Assembly (NCBI GenBank): GCA_964428185.1
Contig: CAYRXH010000001.1
Coordinates: 23,656 to 87,655, forward strand
DNA from: CAYMAZ01 sp964428185
GTDB taxonomy: Bacteria > Bacteroidota > Bacteroidia > Bacteroidales > DTU049
Reading direction: 5' to 3'
DNA length: 64,000 nt
Shown here: piece after piece, positions 8,875 through 16,887 of the stretch
Layout: every line of letters starts with the position of its first letter
How positions within the stretch are numbered: the first letter of the stretch is position 1
Position numbers and translations under genes: made by a program
The notes under the pieces: model-generated
Database searches by the model: none
What the model was told of the DNA's origin: nothing
Seen by the model: the letters and a program-made list of their open reading frames with translations, nothing else

Positions 8875-9303
8875 ATGAAAACAGCCGGTTTTTTTTTGGT
8901 AGCGTGTCTATTCTTTTATAGTTGTTCAGAAAGCAATGACTTCGATGATATTATTTCGAATGAATGGGAAAAATGTCAAGAAGGAGGAAAAGACACCATA
9001 GATATCTCAAATGTAATGCAGTTTGATTGGGACACAATGTGTTTTTATTCTGGTGCGATTTCATTAGAAGAAATCAATCAGGATTTAGGATTTTACTTGA
9101 AGGGGTTTACAGATAACGGAGATCGTGTAATCTTTTTACACAAAGGTAAAGTGGTTTACCATAAAGAATGGTTTAATAAACCTAGTGAACCTGATGAAGG
9201 GACTGTTTTTGAAACAGATTTAAAAATATTTAAAATAAGCAAACATGATTCAAAATTTAAAATTAGGAAAGAAGGAAAAATGTTTTATTTGAAGAAAATT
9301 TAA
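8875..9303 (+). CDS. Candidate immunity lipoprotein for RHS toxin 1
   Basis: A protein of 142 residues with a signal peptide and lipobox (FFYSC, cysteine near residue 17), so probably a periplasm-facing lipoprotein. The mature part is acidic (SNDFDDIISNEWEKCQEGGKDTIDISN) and matches no family I know. It begins one base after the stop of the RHS/DUF6973 gene, the usual place for an immunity gene. If it is the antidote, the toxin would act in the envelope or be met there before reaching the cytoplasm. Base composition is as AT-rich as the toxin domain and lower in GC than the RHS shell. Function rests on position only. Confidence 0.6.
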   Translation: MKTAGFFLVACLFFYSCSESNDFDDIISNEWEKCQEGGKDTIDISNVMQFDWDTMCFYSGAISLEEINQDLGFYLKGFTDNGDRVIFLHKGKVVYHKEWFNKPSEPDEGTVFETDLKIFKISKHDSKFKIRKEGKMFYLKKI

Positions 9304-9317
9304 TTAAAAATGACTGT

Positions 9318-9352
9318 CAATATAATACTCTCCAATTTTTAGACCACTGCTT
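9318..9352 (-). mobile_element. IS3-like terminal remnant
   Basis: The minus strand reads GTGGTCTAAAAATTGGAGAG around 9331-9350. This resembles the sequence at 13464-13491 (GGACCGAAAATTGGGGAAGC) that follows a transposase C-terminus. Both look like the outer end of an IS3-type element. No transposase coding remains here, so this is a tentative call. Confidence 0.35.
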
Positions 9353-9424
9353 AAGTGTTAAAAACAAATTTACAACATGGGGTAAAAACTCAAGGGAGTA
9401 CTTCTAATATTTGAATAAAGAATT

Positions 9425-10072
9425 ATGAAAAACAGAATAATTATTACTTGTATAGTAATGCTTTATTTAGCAAATAGTTTCCTATTCTCCCAAGAGATAG
9501 AATCTGCTCCCAATTTGAATCAAAATGCTTTTCTCAGAGAAGAGGCTTTTGATAATAAGTTTTCTGTTAAAGACACAATAGAGTTGTTTCTTGAAGATAC
9601 TTCATTTTATATTATGATTGATTATGATCAATTAATTAATGAATTCAGAAACCAAAAAGATGTGTATAAATATTTTTCATCCTCGCTAGGTTTACAATTT
9701 CAATTTAGAGACAGTTTGCAGGATGGATTTTATTGTTTATACAATTTAACAAGAGAAAAAGCAAAAAAAATTAAAAACAAAGAGGAGTTTGTTTTAGCAT
9801 CAGGAGAATTTAAAAACAAAATGAGAAAGGGTGCATTTACTTTCTATTACATTCCAGATAATCCGAAATGGACCAAAGCAGAAAAGACAATTTATTTTAA
9901 AGATGATGTAGTACACGGTGTAGTTATTGAAAAAGAAAATGATAGAATAGCATATTTGGGGGAATATAAAATGGGTGTAATGCATGGGTTCTTCTATTAT
10001 TACAATAATGGTGTTCCTGTAATTGTTTTATATGAAGATGGTGTGGTAATTAAGTCTTCTGAGTTTTGGTAA
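9425..10072 (+). CDS. Secreted MORN-repeat-like protein in the RHS island
   Basis: A 215-residue protein with a signal peptide ending near FLFSQ. The C-terminal half carries repeats of the MORN_2/YwqK kind (GEFKNKMRKGAFTFYY near 126, GEYKMGVMHGFFYYYNNG near 183). Proteins of this type occur as accessory or immunity genes beside polymorphic toxins, but no cognate toxin lies directly upstream. An IS-like scar sits between it and immunity gene 1. It may be the leftover immunity gene of a lost cassette. The next RHS fragment begins 12 bp downstream. The function is not established. Confidence 0.55.
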   Translation: MKNRIIITCIVMLYLANSFLFSQEIESAPNLNQNAFLREEAFDNKFSVKDTIELFLEDTSFYIMIDYDQLINEFRNQKDVYKYFSSSLGLQFQFRDSLQDGFYCLYNLTREKAKKIKNKEEFVLASGEFKNKMRKGAFTFYYIPDNPKWTKAEKTIYFKDDVVHGVVIEKENDRIAYLGEYKMGVMHGFFYYYNNGVPVIVLYEDGVVIKSSEFW

Positions 10073-10084
10073 GATGATATAAAA

Positions 10085-11017
10085 ATGGAATTAATAATCA
10101 AACAACATAAAACTACAAAATTTAGTTTTTCTATTCTCAAGGAACTTGACAACGAAACTCAATACACCTATTTTGTTGAGCGATATTATGACAGCAATAT
10201 CAGTATTTGGTTGAGTGCCAGCGTTGAGCGAAGTCGAAACGTTGACCCATTAGCACAAGAGCGCCCCTGGCTCTCTCCCTACAACTACTGCCAATGGAAT
10301 CCGGTGGGGAGAGTGGATCCGACGGGGGCGTTGGATGGATGGGTTGAAGATGAGGCAAATCCCGATAAGGGAGTTTACTGGGATCCAAATATTAATTCAC
10401 AAGCACAAGCCGATGCTGCAGGAGTTAAATATCACGGGCAGGAAGGCTGGGGATATAATGAGAATACAGGCAACAGGATACATTACAAGACTGATGGCTT
10501 TTCAACCGAATCACTTACCACCTTGTCAACTCACAATGTGTATGGATTAAAAGGGTCAGGCACTGTGACAAAAGCCATGGAGAAAAGCATGAATCAGGGT
10601 TATGATCCTGAATGGATTTCTGACTTTAATTATATGATGGAAACAATCATGTGGGCGATTACTATCGAAATGGATATTATAATGCTTGGGGCATGGGCAA
10701 CAGCAGTTGAGAGCCAATCAACAGTTGGGATGTTTTCTAAAACAACCATGAGGAAAACAACTGCTTTAGAAGGAGCAGTTAAAAATAATTATGGGCGTTT
10801 TGTTAAGGATATGCCTGTCAATGCTAAAGGTAATGCAAATTGGAGATTATTGGATGATGGATATTATTTATTTGAAGCCACATCACCTGCTACTAAAATA
10901 CCAGGTTCAAAAGCAGTATATCAAAAATGGGTAACTTCTCAAGGAGAAACTTTCAAAATGATTAAAACCACTTATGCCACTGATGGTAGTATTGTTCATG
11001 TTAAGCCAAAATTTTAA
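10085..11017 (+). CDS. Truncated RHS protein with unassigned C-terminal domain
   Basis: The RHS part is very short: KELDNETQYTYFVERYYDSN, then WLS...VDPLAQ and the plug NPVGRVDPTGALDGW near residue 80. The first 18 residues do not look like RHS and may be random sequence before the breakpoint. After the plug comes a linker (YHGQEGWGYNENTGNRI), a possible membrane segment near 188-210 (METIMWAITIEMDIIMLGAW) and a basic C-terminal domain (KAVYQKWVTSQGETFKMIKTTY ... IVHVKPKF). I cannot place that domain; a small RNase-like fold is only a guess. A short palindromic repeat splits the WLSVDPLA motif. The stop overlaps the next start by one base, marking the likely immunity gene. Confidence 0.7.
   Translation: MELIIKQHKTTKFSFSILKELDNETQYTYFVERYYDSNISIWLSASVERSRNVDPLAQERPWLSPYNYCQWNPVGRVDPTGALDGWVEDEANPDKGVYWDPNINSQAQADAAGVKYHGQEGWGYNENTGNRIHYKTDGFSTESLTTLSTHNVYGLKGSGTVTKAMEKSMNQGYDPEWISDFNYMMETIMWAITIEMDIIMLGAWATAVESQSTVGMFSKTTMRKTTALEGAVKNNYGRFVKDMPVNAKGNANWRLLDDGYYLFEATSPATKIPGSKAVYQKWVTSQGETFKMIKTTYATDGSIVHVKPKF
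10225..10238 (+). repeat. Short palindromic repeat inserted in-frame in RHS fragment 2
   Basis: The core TGAGCGAAGTCGAA is identical to 7658-7671. It sits inside about 24 extra bases encoding ASVERSRN, which separate WLS from VDPLA. The other two RHS fragments in the window read WLSVDPLA and WLSIDPLS without a break, so the insertion is directly visible by comparison. Confidence 0.75.
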
Positions 11018-11358
11018 TGAAAAAAAGAAAGCAAATACTTGTTGATCTGTTCAACTTAAAAGGCAACCTGAATGAGTTGCAATATGAATTATCCAAATAT
11101 CCTTGGGATTCAGAAACTCCTTTAATTTTAGTAAAAAAAATTAATTTTGTGAATAGTCTATTAAAATTTCTAAATAACGATTTGCTCTTTTTAGAAGTTG
11201 AATTTTGGGCAAATATCATAGAATGTAGAGACGATATTGAATTTGAGTCTGAAGATATAAAAGAGTATATTTTTGAATTGGCAAATCCATATTTATATGG
11301 TGAAATAACTAAAGAGAAATTAATTGAAATTATTCAAAATATCCAATTAAAATTATAA
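11017..11358 (+). CDS. Candidate immunity protein for RHS cassette 2
   Basis: A 113-residue cytosolic protein without signal peptide, mostly helical and acidic in its second half (ECRDDIEFESEDIKEYIFELANPYLYGEIT). I do not recognise the family. The stop of the RHS gene and this ATG share one base (TAATG), which indicates translational coupling, the common arrangement of toxin and immunity genes. The third RHS fragment starts on the base after this stop. Absence of a signal peptide would fit a toxin acting in the cytoplasm. The role is inferred from position, size and charge. Confidence 0.6.
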   Translation: MKKRKQILVDLFNLKGNLNELQYELSKYPWDSETPLILVKKINFVNSLLKFLNNDLLFLEVEFWANIIECRDDIEFESEDIKEYIFELANPYLYGEITKEKLIEIIQNIQLKL

Positions 11359-12366
11359 ATGTCTCCCATAAAACATATCTCTAATCTCGGCTCCGCCTCT
11401 TTCATCACCGATGCCACCGGCTATGCTGAACAGCATATACAATACCTGCCCTTTGGCGAATTGTTTATCAGCCAAAGAAACAGCACTTTTGATTCGAGAT
11501 ATAAATTCACCGCAAAGGAACTAGATAATGAAACGCAATATACTTACTTTGGTGCGAGGTATTTGGATTCGGAAGTGTCGATATGGTTGTCAATAGATCC
11601 CCTCAGCGACAAATACCCCAGCCTATCGCCCTATGCGTATTGTGCTAATAATCCAGTGATATTGGTGGATCCGGATGGGATGAGAATTAACAGGGCTAAT
11701 AGTGTTGGTCTTAGAGATTATCGTAGGTCGTTAAAATCTACTAAAGAAGGTCGCGAAATTTGGAAAGGGATGAAAAGATCAAGCACTTTGATTTCTGTTA
11801 TTTATTCAAATGACGTAATAGTTGATCAAACCCATAATGGACACTTTGTATTATCAGGTGCATATTTACATGATGCTAATACCACAACAAGAAACAGTGG
11901 AAGGAATTCAAGAGGGCAGACTAAAACTGAAACTTATTTTAGGGATGGTACTGTTTATGTTTCAATGGGAACATATCAGGCTCAACAGGAAATTATGCAG
12001 ATTTATGGAGTGCATAATTGGGATGATTTAACTGATGGTCAAAAACAAGCTGGGCTACAGCAAGTATTATCTTCAGGGAATTACACTTTGCGAAATATTA
12101 ACGATTGGTCAATCGTCAACCCAAATAATGTAAACATTGCAACAGGATCAAATCCCGATGCAGATTATATTATTACTCCACCAATTGATGGGGAAACCAG
12201 ACAACAGTATTCTGAGCGAGTTTCTGCACATGAGGGTCGTCATAGTGTTAATGCAAATTGGTTAACCAGTATTTACAATAGGAGTCGTTCAGAATATAGA
12301 GACAGACAAGAAAGAGCTGCATATAGAACTGAAAGTAAAGTTATTAATGAACAATTATCAAGATGA
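11359..12366 (+). CDS. Truncated RHS protein with HEGRH metallopeptidase-like C-terminus
   Basis: The RHS part runs from NLGSASFITDATGYAEQHIQ through FTAKELDNETQYTYFGARY to the plug NNPVILVDPDGMRI near residue 110. The first residues (MSPIKHIS) replace the expected YHPDH, so the breakpoint is at residue 8-9. The variable domain of about 220 residues ends with ERVSAHEGRHSVNANW near residue 290. HEGRH fits the HExxH zinc-binding motif, and the downstream AAYRTESKVINEQ offers a glutamate as possible third ligand, suggesting a zincin-type protease effector. The ATG directly follows the previous stop. The last four bases overlap the next gene. Confidence 0.7.
   Translation: MSPIKHISNLGSASFITDATGYAEQHIQYLPFGELFISQRNSTFDSRYKFTAKELDNETQYTYFGARYLDSEVSIWLSIDPLSDKYPSLSPYAYCANNPVILVDPDGMRINRANSVGLRDYRRSLKSTKEGREIWKGMKRSSTLISVIYSNDVIVDQTHNGHFVLSGAYLHDANTTTRNSGRNSRGQTKTETYFRDGTVYVSMGTYQAQQEIMQIYGVHNWDDLTDGQKQAGLQQVLSSGNYTLRNINDWSIVNPNNVNIATGSNPDADYIITPPIDGETRQQYSERVSAHEGRHSVNANWLTSIYNRSRSEYRDRQERAAYRTESKVINEQLSR
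11497..11591 (+). repeat. 95-bp RHS-core repeat, copy in fragment 3
   Basis: The second copy of the repeat at 8013-8107 (92/95). Sequence further upstream in the two RHS fragments is much less alike, roughly 80 percent. The near-identity is therefore a local tract that ends at the toxin junction. Confidence 0.85.
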
Positions 12367-13457
12367 AGAGGACAACACTACTGATTTCAGTGTGCTTGGT
12401 TTATTTTGTGGGTTTTTCTCAAAACACAAATTATAAGCTTAATATTCATAAAGACGATAGTAATAATGGTTGTTTACGATATGACTTATCATTGAATGAT
12501 GTGCAAATATCAAGCAGCACACAATCGGCTGAATTTAAGAGGTTTATATCTAGCAGCGAAAGCATTAGCGTACATTTTCAAAATCTTAATAATGAAGAAA
12601 TACATTTTGTAATAAATGAGTTTTCTGATGAAATGGTATTGAAAGTGAAAGAGCTTTGCATTGCTTTTTCGTCTTTAAATACTAGCATGGATGTTGCACC
12701 TATCTCAAAATTTAAGAATCTTGAATTATTGAGTTTTCAAAATCCTTCAAACATTGATGTGAAACAAAAACTATTGTTGCATAATATAGAGGAGCTGTGT
12801 AAACTGAAAAATCTTGTGTATTTAAGTTTACCCAATACCAATGTAAATCAGTCATTCAAAATATGTTGTTTTGAGAGCTTGAAGTTTCTTGATGTTTCTT
12901 TTTCAAATATTGATGTAGAATGGCAACTAATGAAGAATTGCTCTAGTCTGAAACACTTGATTTTTGGCAATATCAATAACAAAATTGTTTCAGAATTTAT
13001 TTCTGAAATTGCTTGCAACAAAACTTTAAATGAGATTACTCTAATTATTCAAAACAGTAAACAAATGCAACTTCTTTCAAGTTTTTCAGGAATTGAAAAG
13101 ATAAATCTTGTTTTTGGTTTTTCCATATCAGAGAAGAAGTTAGATGAAACTTTTGTAAGTCTTTCAAAAATTGATAATCTTAGATCATTGCATATTAAGG
13201 CAGATTCACAAAAAAGAGCAATAAGAAAAATTCCAGAATCAATTCAAATGTTGCAGGATATTGAAGAATTATCAATTGATTTTCCCTTATCGGAAATTGA
13301 TAATCTTTCTATTAAAAAACTCAAGTTGTTAAGGCTTTACATAAGTAATTCTCATTATTTGCTAGATGGACAATCAGAGTCCTTTAAGAAAAGAAACCCT
13401 GAAGTTGAAATTATTTTTGAGAATGATGTTTTTAAATTATCAACAACAATAAACTAG
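12363..13457 (+). CDS. Candidate immunity protein, secreted and leucine-rich-repeat-like
   Basis: A 364-residue protein with a clear signal peptide (MKRTTLLISVCLVYFVGFSQ). It has irregular leucine-rich units such as FKNLELLSFQNPSNID, LKNLVYLSLPNTNV, FESLKFLDVSFSNID, IDNLRSLHIKAD and LQDIEELSIDF, so an LRR-like solenoid is likely. It overlaps the RHS/HEGRH gene by four bases (ATGA), the tightest coupling in the island, and is the presumed antidote. A periplasmic LRR antidote would fit a protease effector acting in the envelope. I know no named immunity family that matches. It is the last gene of the island before the IS3-like remnant and the right 71-bp repeat. Confidence 0.6.
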   Translation: MKRTTLLISVCLVYFVGFSQNTNYKLNIHKDDSNNGCLRYDLSLNDVQISSSTQSAEFKRFISSSESISVHFQNLNNEEIHFVINEFSDEMVLKVKELCIAFSSLNTSMDVAPISKFKNLELLSFQNPSNIDVKQKLLLHNIEELCKLKNLVYLSLPNTNVNQSFKICCFESLKFLDVSFSNIDVEWQLMKNCSSLKHLIFGNINNKIVSEFISEIACNKTLNEITLIIQNSKQMQLLSSFSGIEKINLVFGFSISEKKLDETFVSLSKIDNLRSLHIKADSQKRAIRKIPESIQMLQDIEELSIDFPLSEIDNLSIKKLKLLRLYISNSHYLLDGQSESFKKRNPEVEIIFENDVFKLSTTIN

Positions 13458-13463
13458 AAAATA

Positions 13464-13590
13464 ATGTAAGCTTCCCCAATTTTCGGTCCATTCAAAATTT
13501 GAGTTTCAAAGATGATCATTTTTTGATAGAATTGCTTCAGATGTTTTATAATTCAAGGATTTAGGAGACCTTTGATAAGTATGTAAATTT
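13464..13590 (-). pseudogene. Remnant of an IS3-like transposase C-terminus with element end
   Basis: Reading the minus strand from about 13590 to 13508 gives NLHTYQRSPKSLNYKTSEAIL before a stop. This closely follows the C-terminal signature of IS3/IS481-type integrase-core transposases (RPHxSLNYKTPxE). About 45 bases further on is a likely terminal inverted repeat, with the outer end at TGTAAGCTTCCCC near 13464. The rest of the transposase is missing. The remnant lies between the last immunity gene and the right 71-bp repeat. Confidence 0.55.
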
Positions 13591-13664
13591 TAAAAAGTTC
13601 CGGCAACGGGGCTTTTTTATAAAATACCCTGCAACTTCGTTTCTTGTTTATCCACACTGTGGGT

Positions 13665-13735
13665 AACCATATCTTTTCATTTTGGTTTTATTGACATTGA
13701 AGCTTGGAGTTTATCATGCAAAGGGTGAGGCTAGT
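13665..13735 (+). repeat. 71-bp direct repeat, right copy
   Basis: Same orientation as 7389-7459 and identical at 70 of 71 bases. Similarity begins at AACCATATC and ends at GGCTAGT; bases outside these limits differ. It marks the right limit of the RHS island. Confidence 0.85.
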
Positions 13736-14102
13736 GATGGGGTAACTTCTCCAAAATGCGACCATTTAATAATGAAATTATTATTTCATTGTTCACAACA
13801 TGTTTTTTCTGTGTCAACAACTGTCTCAACCATTTTTTTTTACTTTGCAGTTTGTAAAAAAATCCCTTGCCACCATGTGGCAACATCAGTGTCCATGTCC
13901 GGAAGGCATGGTACAAAAAATCAGCCGACCTTTGAGCACTGAAAGGGTGAGGTCTTATTTTTCAAATCCTGATGTTTTTTGATAAGAAAACGCAGTGATG
14001 CAATTCTTTTAAAAAATACTCAGAGGATTTTTTACTTGTGCATATTGATGCAGTCAAAATTTCACGAAAAAGCAGTAACTTTACGTCATAATACTTTTGT
14101 TT

Positions 14103-16877
14103 ATGAAAGCAAATGTGTGTTCCATTACAATATTCTTCTTGTTTTCAGTAATGACAGGACCTCTGGCACAGAATTCTTCTGAAATCGGCTATCTGTTCGA
14201 TGGCACTCTTATTGTTAGGGTGAAGGATGAATATAGGGGGCTTTGCGGAGAAAGGTATATTTCCCATCCCATGTTTCAGGCTGTGTTTTCTGAAACGGGA
14301 GGAATAAAAGTTGAAAAAATGTTTCCTCTGCACAAACAACCGGTTGAAAAATATAATCAATACGGAGATGAACTGGTGGATCTGAGTCTGATTTACGTTG
14401 TAGCCTTTTCCCCTGACATTTCTCTTTCATTAGCTTCACATTTGTATTTAACAACAGGAATTTTTGAGTATGTAGAACCATATGTGATTCCCGAATTGTT
14501 GTATACACCAAATGATCCTCTCATTGGCAATCAGTATTATTTGAACAATATCAAAGCGTATGATGCCTGGGAAATATGGAAGGGAGATACCAACTATGTG
14601 GTCGGAATTACTGATACAGGCTATGATTTTAATCATCCCGACCTTATTAGTGCGGTGAAGTATAACTATAATGATCCCATTGATGGAATTGACAATGACA
14701 ATGACGGCTACACTGACAATTATAGAGGATGGAATCTGGGTGAAAACTCGAATAATCCACAATACGGTGCTCTTGGTCATGGAATTCATGTGTCGGGGAT
14801 TGCAGGAGCTACAGTAGACAATACCTTTGGAATAGCAGGAGTGGGGTTTAAAACAAGAATTTTACCGGTGAAGATAGACAACCAGATGGGAGCATTAACC
14901 ATGTCGTATCAGGGAATTGTTTACGCGGCTGATCATGGGGCACACATAATAAACTGCAGTTGGGGAAGCACTTTTGGAATGGGACAGTTCGGACAGGATA
15001 TCGTGAATTATGCTACCTATAATAAAAATGCCCTTGTTGTTGCAGCAGCAGGTAATTCAAACAATGAACTGCTCTTCTATCCGTGTTCATATCAGAATGT
15101 GATGTGTGTTGCGGGTACAAAAGCAGATGATTCAAAGTGGGAAAATTCAAGTTATTACTATCGTGTTGATATCTCAGCCCCCGCTCATAATGTGTATTCA
15201 ACTTGGGCTTCGGGCACTTTTGTGTATTCAGGGGGCACCTCTATGGCATCTCCTGCAGTTGCCGGTGCTGCTGCACTGGTGTGGTCATATTTTCCAGAGT
15301 TATCTCCCTTACAGGTGTTGCAACACTTGAAGAATACTGCCGATGTCATTGATACATTATCACAGAATTTGGTTTATGCTGAAAAGCTGGGGTATGGACG
15401 CCTGAATATGTACAGGGCTCTCACCGATACCATGTTACCGGGTATCCAACTGAGATCACTTGATGTTACGGATAACAACGATGATGTGTTTGTCATGAAT
15501 GATACTTTGTACCTCACCGGTCATTTCATCAATTATCTTGCTCCAACCCAAAACCTTCAGATACACCTGTGTTCTTCGTCTCCTTATATTCAGAGCATTG
15601 ATACAGTATTTATTGCCGGTGTTCAGCCAAACATGGCTCAATTCTCAAATCCTCAACCATTCAAACTCAAACTGCTTCACGGCATCCCTTCAAGTCACAA
15701 AGTGCAACTAAAATTCTGTTATAATGATCCCGGATACACAGGACGTGATTATTATTATTTTACTGTGAATATTGATTTTCTTGACCTTGATATCAATAAA
15801 ATCACTACCACAGTCACCAGTAAAGGGACGCTCGGCTATAATGATAATGTCAATTTTCAGCAGGGCTCAGGATTTTCCTATGACAATTCTTCTTCCATTT
15901 CACAGTGCTCTGGTCTTATGTTTGGAGTTGCCAACAATCAGGTTTCTGATAATATTTATGGGTTTACTACTTCATTTGAAAGTGACTTAGTTCCGGTACA
16001 GACAGTTTCATATATTGATCCTCCTTTGAAGGGAGATCAACATATTTCGGGAGTTTTTAATGATTCAGGTGCTGCGACAGGCACGATGAATGTTGAAGTG
16101 ATACATGAAGAATACGCATGGAGCAATCCCGACAGAGAAGATTTTATTATACTTGAATATTACCTCGTAAACAATGGAACTACTGACCTGAGTAATATGT
16201 ATGTTGGATTTTTCAATAACTGGGAACTGAAAATTGCCAGCCAGAACAGAGCATCTACCAACGCAACCGAAAAATTTGGTTATGTGTACAGTCTTGACAG
16301 TTCTTTGTATGCTGCTGTTCAACTGCTAACTCTAGGCAATTTCACTCATTATGCTATTGATAATGACGGACAGGATGGTAGTGTCAATCTGAATGACGGA
16401 TTTTCTTCAACAGAGAAATTTATCTCACTCTCAAATACAAGAAATACAGCCGGAAACTATCAGTTCGGAAATAATATCTCCTCTGTTGTATCAACAGGCC
16501 CCTATCTTATACAGCCAGGTGATACGCTACATATTGCTTTTGCTATCCATGTGGAGAGCAGCTATGTTGAACTGTTAGAAAGTGTTCAGGAAGCTTCTGA
16601 TGCATGGGAAAGCATAGAGGAACAGAGTATTACAGAGTCAAATACAGAAATAATTTCTGTGTATCCCAATCCATTTCAAGAGCAGCTTCATATTTGTCTG
16701 AACAATGACTTTTTCGGAGAAGTGACACTCACTGATATAACAGGAAGTGTTGTGATGGAATTGAAAACCGGCCCCGATCATTGCTATCTGCTTGAAACCG
16801 GAAAACTGCAACCAGGCATTTATATTTTGAACTGCAGAGGGCAGGATGCATCTGTAAAAAAACTCATTAAACTCTGA
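14103..16877 (+). CDS. Secreted subtilisin-family (S8) protease with T9SS sorting domain
   Basis: An exported serine protease. The signal peptide ends near residue 23 (GPLAQ). A propeptide-like region precedes the catalytic domain. The triad is visible as Asp in GITDTGYDFNHPDL (near 175), His in GHGIHVSGIAG (near 225) and Ser in SGGTSMASPAVAG (near 380). A long beta-rich region follows. The last 80 residues form a type A T9SS sorting domain (ISVYPNPFQEQLHI ... KLQPGIYILNCRG ... KKLIKL), so export to the cell surface or medium is expected. The ATG at 14103 is preferred over the TTG at 14097. A TACTTTTG at 14092-14099 lies too close to serve with this ATG unless the mRNA is leaderless. The UspA-like gene follows after 10 bp. 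Confidence 0.9.
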   Translation: MKANVCSITIFFLFSVMTGPLAQNSSEIGYLFDGTLIVRVKDEYRGLCGERYISHPMFQAVFSETGGIKVEKMFPLHKQPVEKYNQYGDELVDLSLIYVVAFSPDISLSLASHLYLTTGIFEYVEPYVIPELLYTPNDPLIGNQYYLNNIKAYDAWEIWKGDTNYVVGITDTGYDFNHPDLISAVKYNYNDPIDGIDNDNDGYTDNYRGWNLGENSNNPQYGALGHGIHVSGIAGATVDNTFGIAGVGFKTRILPVKIDNQMGALTMSYQGIVYAADHGAHIINCSWGSTFGMGQFGQDIVNYATYNKNALVVAAAGNSNNELLFYPCSYQNVMCVAGTKADDSKWENSSYYYRVDISAPAHNVYSTWASGTFVYSGGTSMASPAVAGAAALVWSYFPELSPLQVLQHLKNTADVIDTLSQNLVYAEKLGYGRLNMYRALTDTMLPGIQLRSLDVTDNNDDVFVMNDTLYLTGHFINYLAPTQNLQIHLCSSSPYIQSIDTVFIAGVQPNMAQFSNPQPFKLKLLHGIPSSHKVQLKFCYNDPGYTGRDYYYFTVNIDFLDLDINKITTTVTSKGTLGYNDNVNFQQGSGFSYDNSSSISQCSGLMFGVANNQVSDNIYGFTTSFESDLVPVQTVSYIDPPLKGDQHISGVFNDSGAATGTMNVEVIHEEYAWSNPDREDFIILEYYLVNNGTTDLSNMYVGFFNNWELKIASQNRASTNATEKFGYVYSLDSSLYAAVQLLTLGNFTHYAIDNDGQDGSVNLNDGFSSTEKFISLSNTRNTAGNYQFGNNISSVVSTGPYLIQPGDTLHIAFAIHVESSYVELLESVQEASDAWESIEEQSITESNTEIISVYPNPFQEQLHICLNNDFFGEVTLTDITGSVVMELKTGPDHCYLLETGKLQPGIYILNCRGQDASVKKLIKL

Positions 16878-16887
16878 AAAACTTCTT

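Larger units (their letters stand above)
13458..14102. other. Gene-free right flank of the RHS island
   Basis: About 645 bases. Contents in order: the IS3-like remnant (to about 13590), the right 71-bp repeat (13665-13735), an 8-bp-stem hairpin AATGAAAT/ATTTCATT near 13769-13788, and an AT-rich stretch up to the subtilase. Short open frames in it show no family likeness. Confidence 0.6.

Noticed and set aside
14092..14099. TACTTTTG as promoter of the subtilase gene
   Set aside because: It ends only three bases before the chosen ATG, so it would need a leaderless mRNA or a later start inside the signal peptide; not listed as a promoter.
13682..14182. Several short plus-strand open frames near the right 71-bp repeat
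   Set aside because: They overlap each other and the repeat, share no likeness with any protein, and one runs into the subtilase gene.
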